Of a stretch of DNA of 64,000 nucleotides, positions 1 through 8,586 are shown piece after piece. The translations under genes were made by a program, and so were the position numbers. Source of the stretch: Pseudomonas sp. SORT22 (GTDB lineage Bacteria > Pseudomonadota > Gammaproteobacteria > Pseudomonadales > Pseudomonadaceae); the NCBI RefSeq assembly GCF_018417635.1, contig NZ_CP071007.1, positions 2,480,501-2,544,500 on the forward strand. Direction: 5' to 3'. The notes beneath the pieces were generated by a model. It ran no database searches. It was not told the origin of the DNA and worked only from the letters and a program-made list of their open reading frames with translations. Position 1 is the first letter of the stretch; every line of letters begins with the position of its first letter.

Positions 1-170
1 AAGCTATCGCTGACCCAGCGCTCGCTGCTGGGCGCTGCCTCTTCGGCATGCAGCGGGTTGGCCAAAACCAGCAGGGCGCCTATCAGGCTGCCGGTCAGCA
101 GGCGGCGCGCGCCCGGGTTGCAGGAGGAAAACAGCGCGGGCGCCGCAGAAACGGGACGAGAGATAGGCAT
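1..170 (-). CDS. SH3-domain periplasmic protein (TIGR04211/YgiM-like), N-terminal part
   Basis: Partial gene: only the first 56 or so codons lie in the window, and the rest is beyond base 1. The ATG is at 170-168. The N-terminus has an Arg-rich start, a hydrophobic run (LLTGSLIGALLVLANPLHA) and a likely signal-peptidase site after LHA. It continues EEAAPSSERWVSDSL. A signal peptide followed by a RWVSDSL-like start is typical of the TIGR04211 SH3-domain proteins (E. coli YgiM type), which are envelope proteins with an N-terminal SH3b domain and a C-terminal membrane helix. The SH3 domain itself cannot be seen, so this is family recognition from the leader only. Confidence 0.6.
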   Translation of the reverse strand, partial: MPISRPVSAAPALFSSCNPGARRLLTGSLIGALLVLANPLHAEEAAPSSERWVSDS

Positions 171-310
171 GATGGTCTTCGCGTGAAATAAACAATAAAA
201 GCCCGATGACTGGGCCGGTGAACAGTCGGCGTGCGCGCAGGCCGCCTGCTGAAAGACCATATTTCTGCGGGCAGGTTCACTGAAGGGGGTAGGAAAATAG
301 CAGCAAATGT

Positions 311-333
311 TGCGGGCACAGGCTGTGCCCGCA
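311..333 (-). terminator. Perfect hairpin downstream of ppnN
   Basis: TGCGGGCACAG at 311-321 and its exact complement at 323-333 surround a single G, about 20 bases past the ppnN stop codon on the minus strand. There is no clear T-tract, so termination is inferred. The remainder of the 171-352 gap shows no convincing gene and should hold the promoter of the SH3-domain gene. Confidence 0.45.
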
Positions 334-352
334 AGCGGGGGCGGGGCTTGAA

Positions 353-1726
353 TCAGCTCACGACGCGGTAGCAGGGCACGTATTCGGCACCGCCCGGCAG
401 TTTCATCCGGTGCTGGTCGACGAACGCCTGCAGCAGGTGGCCGAGGGGTTCGAGCACGGCGCTGTCACCTTTGATTTCGTACGGGCCTTTCTCTTCGATC
501 AGGCGGATGCCCTTGTCCTTGACGTTGCCGGCGACAATCCCGGAAAACGCCCGGCGCAGGTTGGCGGCCAGTTCGTGAGGCGGTAGCGCGCGGCTGAGCT
601 TGAGCCCGGCCATGTTCTCGTGGGTCGGGTCGAAGGGGCGCTGGAAGCCTTCTTCAATCTTCAGCAGCCAGTTGAAGTGGAAGGCGTCGTTGCGCTCGCG
701 GCGAAACTGCTTGACCTCCTTGAGCCCGTCGACCATCTGCCGGGCCACTTCGGCCGGGTCGTCGATGATGATCTGGTAGTGCGCCTGGGCCTCGTCGCCG
801 AGGGTCGCGCGCACGAAGGCATGCAGTTGCTGCAGGTACGGTGCGGCGCTCTTGGGCCCGGTGAGGATGACCGGGAACGGCAGGCCGCGGTTGTCCGGGT
901 GCATGAGAATGCCGAGCAGGTACAGGAACTCTTCGGCGGTACCGGCGCCGCCAGGGAAAATGATGATGCCGTGGCCGACGCGCACGAAGGCTTCAAGACG
1001 CTTTTCGATGTCCGGCAGGATCACCAGTTCGTTGACGATCGGGTTCGGCGCTTCGGCGGCGATGATGCCAGGCTCGGTCAGGCCCAGGTAACGGCTGCCG
1101 CTCATGCGCTGCTTGGCGTGGGCGATGGTCGCGCCCTTCATCGGGCCTTTCATCACGCCTGGGCCGCAGCCGGTGCAGACGTCCAGCTTGCGCAGGCCGA
1201 GCTCGTGGCCGACCTTCTTGGTGTACTGGTATTCCTCAGTGCTGATCGAGTGACCGCCCCAGCACACGACCATTTTCGGCTCCACGCCAGGGCGCAGGGT
1301 GCGGGCGTTGCGCAGCAGGTGGAAGACGTAGTCGGTGATGCCCTGGGAGCTTTCCAGGTCGATGCGCTGGCTGGCCAGTTCGCTTTCGGTGTAGACGATG
1401 TCGCGCAGGGCGCTGAAGAGCATTTCACGGGTGCTGGCGATCATTTCGCCGTCGACGAAGGCATCGGCCGGGGCGTTCAGCAGTTCCAGGCGCACGCCGC
1501 GGTCCTGCTGGTGAATGCGTACCTCGAAGTCCTTGTAGGCTTCGAGGATGGTCTTGGCGTTGTCGACGTGCGCGCCGGTGTTGAGGATTGCCAGCGCGCA
1601 CTGGCGGAACAGGGTGTACAGGCTGCCGGAACCGGCTTCACTCAGTTGCTGTACTTCACGTTGAGACAGTGTTTCCAGGCTGCCTTTTGGGCTGACAGAT
1701 GCATTGATAACTTCACGTTGGGGCAT
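353..1726 (-). CDS. ppnN: Pyrimidine/purine nucleotide 5'-monophosphate nucleosidase PpnN
   Basis: This 457-residue protein matches E. coli PpnN (YgdH) along its whole length as I remember it. It hydrolyses the N-glycosidic bond of nucleoside monophosphates, releasing base and ribose 5-phosphate for nucleotide salvage, and in E. coli it is activated by (p)ppGpp. The Rossmann-like LOG core shows the motif PGGAGTAEE, preceded by PDIEKRLEAFVRVGHGIIIF. The conserved CTGCGPGVMKGPMKGA and the C-terminal MKLPGGAEYVPCY are also present. I chose the ATG at 1726 (MPQREVINAS) because AGGAAA lies just upstream; the frame stays open for 19 further codons. The gene stands alone. Confidence 0.95.
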   Translation of the reverse strand: MPQREVINASVSPKGSLETLSQREVQQLSEAGSGSLYTLFRQCALAILNTGAHVDNAKTILEAYKDFEVRIHQQDRGVRLELLNAPADAFVDGEMIASTREMLFSALRDIVYTESELASQRIDLESSQGITDYVFHLLRNARTLRPGVEPKMVVCWGGHSISTEEYQYTKKVGHELGLRKLDVCTGCGPGVMKGPMKGATIAHAKQRMSGSRYLGLTEPGIIAAEAPNPIVNELVILPDIEKRLEAFVRVGHGIIIFPGGAGTAEEFLYLLGILMHPDNRGLPFPVILTGPKSAAPYLQQLHAFVRATLGDEAQAHYQIIIDDPAEVARQMVDGLKEVKQFRRERNDAFHFNWLLKIEEGFQRPFDPTHENMAGLKLSRALPPHELAANLRRAFSGIVAGNVKDKGIRLIEEKGPYEIKGDSAVLEPLGHLLQAFVDQHRMKLPGGAEYVPCYRVVS

Positions 1727-1812
1727 TCTGGGTTTCCTGTGAGCGGGTAAACGTCCATCTTCAGAACACCACCATACCGACAAATTGTCGCAGCAACGAG
1801 TGCCTTTCGCTG

Positions 1813-2907
1813 TCAGGCCTTCCAGCCGACCGCCTGCAGGGCCTCAAGCAAACGCTCGGGGCGCAGCGCCAGGACCTTGCTGCCATGGGCCTCGAGGTCG
1901 GTGGCAGCCAGCAGGGCATTGACGATGGCTTCCTCGACGGCGTCCGCCGCTGCACTGAACAACGCCGAGATATGGTCGTTGTTGACCATCTCAACTGTGC
2001 TGGTCGGCGCGCCGGGGTGGCCGAAGTTGGCTGCCGGCAGGCTGTTGCCGGTAGAGAAGGCGATGAAGATGTCGCCACTGGAGTCCTCGGTGCCGCCGCC
2101 GACCCGTGCCAGGCCGACGCTGGCCCGTTGCGCCAGGCGCGTGCATTGGTGCGGCAGCAGCGGGGCGTCGGTGGCCAGGGTGATGACAATCGAGCCCATG
2201 CCCGGCTCGCCGACATTGCGCGGCGCGCTGAACGGCGAATGCACCTCGCCCAGCACCTGGCCGACCGGGTAGCCGGCCACCCGCAGGGCGCCGCGTACGC
2301 CATAGTTGGCCTGCACCAGGACGCCGACGGTCCAGCCGCCGGCCGCGCGGTCCAGGACCCGCGACGAGGTACCGATACCGCCCTTGAACTCGTGGCAGAT
2401 CATCCCGGTACCGCCACCGACGCACCCTTCGGCCACCGGCCCCGATTGCGCCGCGGCCAGTGCGGCGTGGACATGCTCGGCCGTTACGTGCTGGCCCCAG
2501 ATGTCATTGAGCACGCCGTCGTAGGTTTCCAGTACCGTCGGCATGCACCAGTAGGTGCGGGCCTTGGCCATCTCGCGCTCGGCCGCCACCAGCGCATCGC
2601 GGACCACGCCGACGCTGTGGGTGTTGGTGTAGGCAATCGGCGTGGTCAGCAGGCCGGCTTCGCGAATCCACTCAAGGCCGGTGGCATCGCCGTTGCCGTT
2701 GAGCACGTGCACACCGGCAAAACACGGCTGCAGGCTGGCGGCCTGGGCCCGTGGTTCGATCACCGTGACGCCGGTATTGACCGCGTGGTCGCCGCTGCCG
2801 CGCTGCACGGTGTGATGGCCGACACGCACGCCCGGCACGTCGGTAATGGCGTTGAACGCGCCAGGGGTGCCGACGCCGATACGAATGCCCAGATCACGTA
2901 CACGCAT
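1813..2907 (-). CDS. P1 (DmpA/BapA) family peptidase, L-aminopeptidase/D-esterase type
   Basis: This 364-residue protein begins MRVRDLGIRIG and has the P1/S58 family hallmarks: GAFNAITDVPGVRVGH near the N-terminus, a central GCVGGGTGM, and GGGTEDSSGDIF. Family members are Ntn-type hydrolases that autocleave before a catalytic Ser/Thr into alpha and beta subunits. They release N-terminal residues from peptides, amides or beta-peptides. The likely cleavage site is just before GSIVITLATD, where Ser would be the nucleophile. The ATG at 2907 is preceded by CAGGAG; the open frame extends 28 codons upstream without an RBS. The gene is divergent from the LuxR-type gene. Substrate unknown. Confidence 0.88.
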   Translation of the reverse strand: MRVRDLGIRIGVGTPGAFNAITDVPGVRVGHHTVQRGSGDHAVNTGVTVIEPRAQAASLQPCFAGVHVLNGNGDATGLEWIREAGLLTTPIAYTNTHSVGVVRDALVAAEREMAKARTYWCMPTVLETYDGVLNDIWGQHVTAEHVHAALAAAQSGPVAEGCVGGGTGMICHEFKGGIGTSSRVLDRAAGGWTVGVLVQANYGVRGALRVAGYPVGQVLGEVHSPFSAPRNVGEPGMGSIVITLATDAPLLPHQCTRLAQRASVGLARVGGGTEDSSGDIFIAFSTGNSLPAANFGHPGAPTSTVEMVNNDHISALFSAAADAVEEAIVNALLAATDLEAHGSKVLALRPERLLEALQAVGWKA

Positions 2908-3073
2908 TGATTCACAGCTCCTGTTGGAAGGTTCGAGGGGCGCGCAAGGGCCGTTGTTCGCAGCGCATGACAAGTGCTTGAGCAACGGCAATACTGCGTG
3001 CCGGTGTGCAGAGTCTAGGAGCCCGACCTGCCGCTGGCGATTCCCCCCAATCGTTACCCCCTAGGAGTTACCG

Positions 3074-3865
3074 GTGAACCTGCTATTCGAAGCCGCTGCC
3101 CACCACCATGGCCTGGCCCGGGTCATCGACCAGTTGGGCAAGCCGGGGTTCTGGCATCAGCTGATCGTGCTGCTCGATCAACTGCTGCCGTGCGACACCG
3201 CCCTGGCCTTGCTGGTGGAGCGCGAGGGCGCGCCGCAGGTGCTGGAGGAATTCGACCGCGGCTTTCGCGATGCGCCGGCGGCAGCGCCCCTGTACCTGGG
3301 CGGTCTGTACCTGCTCGACCCGTTCATCCAGGCCATGCGCGACGGCCTTGCCGATGGCGTGTACCGCATGGAAGAGGTCGCCCCGGACGAGTTTCGCAAG
3401 AGCGACTACTTCAACAACTACTTTCGTGCCCTGGTCGGCGAGGACGAGCTGCAACTGATCCTCAACCTCGATGCGGGCAAGGTCCTGGCCATCTCGCTGG
3501 GCGCCAACCAGCGTTACAACACCGCGACCATAGGCCAGCTGAGCCTGCTGGCGCCGTGGCTGCTGGCCTTGATGCGCCAGCACTGGCACCAGCAGCATCC
3601 CCGGCAGGTTGCCGAGCATTCGACCCCGGTCGAGCGGGCGCTGGAGCATTTTGGCAGCGACACGCTGTCGGCGCGTGAGCTGGAAACCGCCCGCCTGGTG
3701 CTGCGCGGCAACTCCAGCAAGGCCATCGCCAAGCGCCTGGACATCTCCCAGGAGACGGTCAAGGTGCACCGGCGCAACCTCTACAGCAAGCTTGGGGTCT
3801 CGTCCCAATCGGAGCTGTTCAGCCTGTTTTTGCAACACCTGGGACAACATGACCATCAGGAGTGA
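3074..3865 (+). CDS. LuxR-family transcriptional regulator (C-terminal HTH)
   Basis: The protein has 263 residues. Its C-terminal domain, from about residue 195, reads LSARELETARLVLRGNSSKAIAKRLDIS followed by QETVKVHRRNLYSKLGVSS, a typical GerE/LuxR helix-turn-helix. The N-terminal 170 residues match no autoinducer-binding or receiver domain that I recognise, so the signal is unknown. The start is GTG at 3074 with AGGAG six bases upstream. The next gene (GST) begins immediately after the stop, so the two are probably co-transcribed. The regulator is divergent from the peptidase gene and may control either flank. Confidence 0.85.
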   Translation: MNLLFEAAAHHHGLARVIDQLGKPGFWHQLIVLLDQLLPCDTALALLVEREGAPQVLEEFDRGFRDAPAAAPLYLGGLYLLDPFIQAMRDGLADGVYRMEEVAPDEFRKSDYFNNYFRALVGEDELQLILNLDAGKVLAISLGANQRYNTATIGQLSLLAPWLLALMRQHWHQQHPRQVAEHSTPVERALEHFGSDTLSARELETARLVLRGNSSKAIAKRLDISQETVKVHRRNLYSKLGVSSQSELFSLFLQHLGQHDHQE

Positions 3866-4492
3866 ATGATGCTACGGATACTCGGCAAGGCTTCATCGAT
3901 CAACGTGCGCAAGGTGCTGTGGACCTGCGCCGAATTGCAGTTGCCGTTCGAGCGCGAGGACTGGGGCTCGGGCTTTCGCTCGACCGAGGATGAGGCGTTC
4001 CTGGCGCTGAACCCCAACGCCATGGTGCCGGTGATCGTCGACGGCGATTTTGTCTTGTGGGAGTCCAACAGCATCATCCGCTACCTCGCCGCCCAGTATG
4101 GCGGCCAGGCGTTGTACCCGGCCGAACCGAAGGCGCGGGCGCGGGTTGATCAATGGCTGGATTGGCAGGCCACCGACCTCAACGGTTCGTGGAGCTACGC
4201 CTTTGTCTCGTTGGTGCGCAAGGCACCGACCCACCAGGACCCGCAAGCGCTGGCGGCGGGTTGCGGCAACTGGGCGAAGCACATGACCATCCTCGAACGT
4301 CAGCTGGAACGTACCGGGGCCTATGTCAGTGGCCAGGACTTTGCCCTGGCGGACATCGCCATCGGCCTGTCGGTCAACCGCTGGCTGCAGACCCCCATGG
4401 AGCGCCCGGCGTTGCCGGCGGTCGAGGCTTACTATGAGCGCCTGAACGTGCGTGAAGGCTATCGCTTGCATGGGCGCAACGGGTTGCCGTGA
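3866..4492 (+). CDS. Glutathione S-transferase family protein
   Basis: This 208-residue protein has an N-terminal thioredoxin-like domain starting [19 protein letters not shown]. It shows the conserved [22 protein letters not shown], in which VP and ES contact glutathione in the family. The C-terminal helical domain carries [12 protein letters not shown]. The active-site region is SSIN, which fits Ser-type (theta/beta-like) GSTs. The ATG abuts the LuxR stop codon, and the second codon is also ATG. Substrate unknown; it could be a detoxification enzyme controlled by the upstream regulator. Confidence 0.9.
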   Translation: MMLRILGKASSINVRKVLWTCAELQLPFEREDWGSGFRSTEDEAFLALNPNAMVPVIVDGDFVLWESNSIIRYLAAQYGGQALYPAEPKARARVDQWLDWQATDLNGSWSYAFVSLVRKAPTHQDPQALAAGCGNWAKHMTILERQLERTGAYVSGQDFALADIAIGLSVNRWLQTPMERPALPAVEAYYERLNVREGYRLHGRNGLP

Positions 4493-4504
4493 GGCCTACT
4501 GGCC

Positions 4505-5662
4505 TCATTGCGGGTCAAGAGCCGTGAGGATCTGATGCGCCACCTTCACCCGCTCGGCAATCGGGTAGTTCTTGTTCGCCAGCAACACAATGGCGATGCG
4601 TTTTGACGGCACGAACGCCACGTAGGCACCAAAACCATCGGTCGAGCCGGTCTTGTTCAAGAAGGTGTCGGCTGGCAGCGGCCGCGCCGGTTTCAGCCAG
4701 CTCACAGGTTGCGGCTCCAGCACCATCGACGGCGCATTGCCGGCCTGCAACTGCTCAAGGCTGACCGGGTAGGCATATTGCTCCCAACCCAGGCCCTGGG
4801 TCATGGCACCGACCTGGTAATAGCCGGTCTGGGTGGTGGCGATGGCCCGTTGCAGCGGTTTGCTCAGGCTGTGCGGCTGCATGTTCAGGTCCAGGTAGTG
4901 GAGCAGGTCCACGGCGGTCACTTTCAATCCATAGGCCTCGCCATCCAGCGGCCCGGGGCCGACGCGCACCGCTTGGTCCTGCTTGTTGTATCCCTGGGCA
5001 TAGTTGCCCATCTGCGCGCCAGGCACTTGCAGGTAGCTGTGCTGCAGGCCCAGTTGCGGCAGCAGCTGTTGTTCCATCAACTGGGCGAACGGCGTTCCCA
5101 GGCTTTTCGCCGTGAGGTAGCCGAACAGGCCCAGGCTGGGGTTGGAATACAAGCGCTGAGTGCCCGGCGCGTAGTCGGCTTTCCAGTGGCCGTAGTAGCC
5201 GGCCAGGTCGGCTTCGCCCTTGACCGCGTCAGGGAACTGCAAGGGCAGTCCGCCCGCGCTGTAAGTCCCAAGGTTGAGCAGGGTGATGCCATCGAACGCG
5301 GTGCCTTTGAGTGCGGGCCAGTGCTTGCTGGCCGTATCGCCAAGGCTCAGCTTGCCACTGGCCTGGGCAAAGCCTGCAAGGGTGGCGGTGAAGGTTTTGC
5401 TCACCGAGCCGATCTCGAACAGGGTGTCGGCATTGACTGGCTGGCCGCTCTGTTTCGAGGCCACTCCGTAGTTAAAGTAGTGCTGCTGGCCATCGATGCT
5501 GATGGCCACGGCCATGCCGGGGATTGCCTGTTGCTGCATCAGCGGGCGCACGGCGGCGCTCACCGTTGACTCCAGCGGCGTCTGTGCAAGGCTTTGCCCG
5601 GCAACCAGGCAAAGGGTAAAGGCAGCCAGAATCCCTGGCTTGAGGTTGGTTTTTTGGTGCAT
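4505..5662 (-). CDS. ampC: Class C beta-lactamase AmpC
   Basis: This 385-residue precursor has a Sec signal peptide (ILAAFTLCLVAGQSLA, cleavage near residue 26). It contains all three class C motifs: S86-V-S-K89 (nucleophile and general base), Y172-S-N174 and K337-T-G339. It hydrolyses cephalosporins and penicillins in the periplasm. I chose the ATG at 5662 because AAGGAAAGG lies nine bases upstream; a TTG three codons earlier is less likely. It is transcribed divergently from ampR, the usual arrangement for inducible chromosomal AmpC, where cell-wall muropeptides relieve AmpR repression. The motif spacing looks normal, so the enzyme should be active. Confidence 0.95.
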   Translation of the reverse strand: MHQKTNLKPGILAAFTLCLVAGQSLAQTPLESTVSAAVRPLMQQQAIPGMAVAISIDGQQHYFNYGVASKQSGQPVNADTLFEIGSVSKTFTATLAGFAQASGKLSLGDTASKHWPALKGTAFDGITLLNLGTYSAGGLPLQFPDAVKGEADLAGYYGHWKADYAPGTQRLYSNPSLGLFGYLTAKSLGTPFAQLMEQQLLPQLGLQHSYLQVPGAQMGNYAQGYNKQDQAVRVGPGPLDGEAYGLKVTAVDLLHYLDLNMQPHSLSKPLQRAIATTQTGYYQVGAMTQGLGWEQYAYPVSLEQLQAGNAPSMVLEPQPVSWLKPARPLPADTFLNKTGSTDGFGAYVAFVPSKRIAIVLLANKNYPIAERVKVAHQILTALDPQ

Positions 5663-5793
5663 GATCGGCAACCTTTCCTTAAGTGGACTGTTGTGAGCCT
5701 GGCTGCAGCAGGGAGCGCCAATCTAGGCGCTTTGCCCAGGTTGCACAAACGATGATATTTCGCAGCAGCCATTAGAAAAATTTGGGAGTCTGC
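5663..5793. promoter_or_regulatory. ampC-ampR divergent promoter/operator region
   Basis: This 131-bp gap separates the two start codons and must hold both promoters and the AmpR site. The AT-rich block at 5758-5783 (cgcagcagcc followed by attagaaaaattt) includes GCAGCAG. That word is shared with AmpR boxes described in Enterobacterales, so it is the best candidate operator. The boundary of the operator was not determined. Confidence 0.5.
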
Positions 5794-6669
5794 ATGATCC
5801 GACCACACCTGCCCCTGAATGCCCTGCGTGCCTTCGAGGCTTCGGCCCGGCACTTGAGTTTTACCCGCGCGGCCATCGAGCTGTGCGTGACCCAGGCGGC
5901 GGTCAGCCATCAGGTCAAGAGCCTCGAGGCCCAGCTCAAGGTCGCCCTGTTCAAGCGCCTGCCGCGCGGGCTGATGCTCACCCGTGAAGGCGAAACCTTG
6001 CTGCCGGTGTTGCGCGAATGCTTCGACCGCATCGCCCAGACCCTCGACTGCTTCGATGGCGGCCACTACCGCGAAGTACTCACCGTCGGCGCGGTGGGCA
6101 CCTTTGCGCTCGGCTGGCTGCTGCCACGCCTGCCCGAGTTCCAGGCCCTGCACCCGTTTATCGATTTGCGCCTGTCGACCAATAACAACCGCGTCGATAT
6201 CGCCGCCGAAGGCCTGGACTACGCCATCCGCTTTGGCAGCGGCGCCTGGCATGGCATCGATGCCATGCCGTTGCTGGAGGCGCCGCTGTCGGTGTTGTGC
6301 GTGCCGTCGATTGCCGTGCAGTTGCACAGCCCGGCTGACCTGCTGCAACACACCCTGCTGCGTTCCTACCGCAGCGATGAGTGGGCCGAATGGTTCCAGG
6401 CCGCTGGCCTGCCGGGCGCGGTACAGCCGTCGCGGACCATGGTCTTCGATTCGTCGCTGGGGATGATGGACGCCGCCCTGCAAGGCGCCGGTGTGGCCCT
6501 GGCGCCACCGCTTATGTTCGAACGCCTGCTGGCCAGCGATGCCATTCGCCAGCCATTTGCCCTGGGCATCAGTACCGGCAGCTACTGGCTGACGCGCCTG
6601 CAGTCCAAGGCCGAAAGCCCGGCGATGGCGGCGTTCAAAGCCTGGCTGTTGAAGGCAGCTACAGGCTGA
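5794..6669 (+). CDS. ampR: LysR-type regulator AmpR
   Basis: This 291-residue regulator opens MIRPHLPLNALRAFEASARH, as in P. aeruginosa AmpR. It has the N-terminal LysR HTH (LSFTRAAIELCVTQAAVSHQ) and a C-terminal effector domain that senses UDP-MurNAc-pentapeptide or anhydro-muropeptides. Residues G102 and D135, where substitutions in other species cause constitutive ampC expression, are both wild type here. The ATG at 5794 follows GGGAG. The last 11 bases overlap the convergent FAD-oxidoreductase gene. Confidence 0.93.
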   Translation: MIRPHLPLNALRAFEASARHLSFTRAAIELCVTQAAVSHQVKSLEAQLKVALFKRLPRGLMLTREGETLLPVLRECFDRIAQTLDCFDGGHYREVLTVGAVGTFALGWLLPRLPEFQALHPFIDLRLSTNNNRVDIAAEGLDYAIRFGSGAWHGIDAMPLLEAPLSVLCVPSIAVQLHSPADLLQHTLLRSYRSDEWAEWFQAAGLPGAVQPSRTMVFDSSLGMMDAALQGAGVALAPPLMFERLLASDAIRQPFALGISTGSYWLTRLQSKAESPAMAAFKAWLLKAATG

Positions 6670-7708
6670 AACGCGAAGGCCGGCAGCCTTGCAGCTCGGG
6701 CGCCAGTCGGCTGTCGATCAGCTCTTGCGCCACCAGCCGGCCGACCACGGCCGCCAGGGTCACGCCCGAATGCATCACCGCCAGGTACAGGCCGCTGACA
6801 GTTGGCAAGGCACCGATAATGGGGATGCGATCATCCGGCATGGGTCGCAAGCCAACCTCGGTACTGATTAGCTCAAGGCCCTGGCCGCCGTGCAAACTGT
6901 TGCGGATGGTATTGCGCGCCCGCTGGGCAATGCCCTGGGGACCGTCTTCGCCGTCGGCGTCGAGGTAGTCTTCGGCGGCCAGGATCAGCTCCGGCGTCGG
7001 TTGGCGGATTTCCAGTTCGCTGCTGGCGATCAGGGTGTGTACCAGCCGCCGTTGCGCCCGCAGGCGGATCAGGATCGACGGCGACGGATGCAGTGGCAAG
7101 CTGACGCCCAAGGGCTGCAGCAAGGCCTTGCACGCGGTGCCTGCCGCTACGACCAGGCGCTCGCAGCTGATCCGTCCCTCTGCGCTGACAAGCGCGGCGA
7201 CGGCGCCGTCCCGGCATTCAATCGCCAGCACCTGTGTGTCGCTGAGCACCCTGGCGCCGTTGGCCTGGGCGCGTTCCAGCAGCAAGCGGGTCATCGCCAG
7301 CGGGTCGATTGAGCCTTCCTGCGGTGCAAACAGCGCCTGCTGCAGTGGCGCTTTGAACTGCGGCTCAAGCTTTCGCACGCGAGCCGGGTCGATCGGCTCG
7401 ACGCCAGCGGCGGGCGAGGGCGCTGCACTGAACGACAGTGCGCCGCTCCAGTTGATCGGCGCCGTGCCCAGCTCGTCTTGCAGGCGGTGATACTCGCCAA
7501 TCGCCAGATTGCGCAAGGCGGCGAATTCGCCAGGCTGCGGCGCCGTGGTGTTGATCCAGCCAAAGGCTCGCGAGGTGACCCCCAGGCCCGGCTGGCCCTT
7601 GTCGATCACTGTCACCTGGGTGTGCTTGCTCAGGTGATAGGCAATCGAGGCACCGACGATACCGGCGCCGATGACCACCACGTGCGGGCGCTCGGCCTCT
7701 GCTGTCAT
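6659..7708 (-). CDS. FAD-dependent oxidoreductase (DAO family)
   Basis: This 349-residue protein has an N-terminal FAD-binding Rossmann motif, HVVVIGAGIVGASIAYHLS. The D-amino-acid-oxidase-like fold ends in VGLRPMPDDRIPIIGALP and GLYLAVMHSGVTLA, the usual C-terminal FAD contacts. Such enzymes oxidise amines or amino acids in the cytoplasm; the substrate cannot be read here. The ATG at 7708 overlaps the stop of the upstream 141-residue gene (ATGA), so the three genes from 8546 down to 6659 form a tightly coupled operon. The 3' end overlaps ampR by 11 bases. Confidence 0.85.
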   Translation of the reverse strand: MTAEAERPHVVVIGAGIVGASIAYHLSKHTQVTVIDKGQPGLGVTSRAFGWINTTAPQPGEFAALRNLAIGEYHRLQDELGTAPINWSGALSFSAAPSPAAGVEPIDPARVRKLEPQFKAPLQQALFAPQEGSIDPLAMTRLLLERAQANGARVLSDTQVLAIECRDGAVAALVSAEGRISCERLVVAAGTACKALLQPLGVSLPLHPSPSILIRLRAQRRLVHTLIASSELEIRQPTPELILAAEDYLDADGEDGPQGIAQRARNTIRNSLHGGQGLELISTEVGLRPMPDDRIPIIGALPTVSGLYLAVMHSGVTLAAVVGRLVAQELIDSRLAPELQGCRPSRFSL

Positions 7709-8130
7709 TGGCGATTCTCCGGCCAGGTGGCGGTCGGGAAGTAGCTTTCCATGCCCGGCTCCTTGTGCTCGACGCCGTCGCGTTGCCAGTAGCAGGTCAG
7801 GCGCGCGTAGTTGTCCAGGTCGCCGTGGATCAGGCAGGTCGAACGGTGACCGGGCCAAGTGAAACGCAGCACCTTGGCCTTGGCAATGGCCGCGACCTCG
7901 ACCTGGCCGATGGCGGTGCGGGTCTTGCCGTCAATGGTCGTTGCCAGCAGCAGTTGCCCGTCCACATAGCGCAGCGTGGCCCGGCCCGAATACGTGGCGC
8001 CGTTGTCCGGCGCTTTGCCGATCAGTGCATAAGGCCCGACTACAAAGCCGTACAGCGGGTCCGGGTAGTCTTCGTCATCGGCCACGCAAGCCGTGCCGAC
8101 CAGTAACAGACTCAGCAGCAACAGCCTCAT
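7705..8130 (-). CDS. Small secreted or lipoprotein-like protein of unknown function
   Basis: The protein has 141 residues. It begins with a hydrophobic leader, MRLLLLSLLLVGTACVADDED, which could be a Sec signal peptide cut after CVA or a weak lipoprotein signal with Cys15. The mature part is rich in beta-forming residues and has two further cysteines (STCLIHG and LTCYWQ) that may pair. I do not recognise the family. The ATG overlaps the stop of the upstream membrane protein (ATGA), and its own stop overlaps the start of the FAD oxidoreductase, so translation is coupled through all three genes. Confidence 0.7.
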   Translation of the reverse strand: MRLLLLSLLLVGTACVADDEDYPDPLYGFVVGPYALIGKAPDNGATYSGRATLRYVDGQLLLATTIDGKTRTAIGQVEVAAIAKAKVLRFTWPGHRSTCLIHGDLDNYARLTCYWQRDGVEHKEPGMESYFPTATWPENRQ

Positions 8131-8546
8131 AGCGGCAATGCCTGCAGCACCACTGCGCTGACAAACAAAAGTAGCGCCAGGCTTATGCCGATCAGCGGAA
8201 TTCTGAACCAGTAACGCCCGGCAAGCACCGCCATGCTGGCCAGGAACAGCATCCCCACGCTCAGCAGGAAACCATCACGTAATAGCGCCAGCGGCGCTGC
8301 CAGGGCGAGGTAGCCATACACCAGACCAAACAGCATTGCGCCCAGGCTATGGCTGGCATTGAAGCCGACCCAGGCCTTCCACACCGTAGTCTGGCGGGTA
8401 ATCACCGGAGCGACGTTTTGCATGTGCTCGGCCAGGGTCGGGTCGCGCGGCTGGAACTTGTTGCTGGCGAAGGTGTAGAGCAGATGTACCGTCCCCAGCA
8501 GCAGGACGATGGCGGCACTGGCACAGATCAGCAGTTGGGCGATCAT
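8127..8546 (-). CDS. Four-helix integral membrane protein of unknown function
   Basis: This 139-residue protein has about four hydrophobic segments, at roughly residues 3-24, 66-88, 90-108 and 114-136. Between the first and second is a hydrophilic stretch with RDPTLAEHMQNVAPVI and WVGFNASHSLG. It resembles small uncharacterised inner-membrane proteins with the LIC_13387-like pattern, but no function is known to me. It is the first gene of a three-gene coupled operon with a secreted small protein and a FAD oxidoreductase. Confidence 0.7.
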   Translation of the reverse strand: MIAQLLICASAAIVLLLGTVHLLYTFASNKFQPRDPTLAEHMQNVAPVITRQTTVWKAWVGFNASHSLGAMLFGLVYGYLALAAPLALLRDGFLLSVGMLFLASMAVLAGRYWFRIPLIGISLALLLFVSAVVLQALPL

Positions 8547-8586
8547 GGGCGGACCTTAGCTTGAAGTGGTAAGGGTAATTGCGTTT

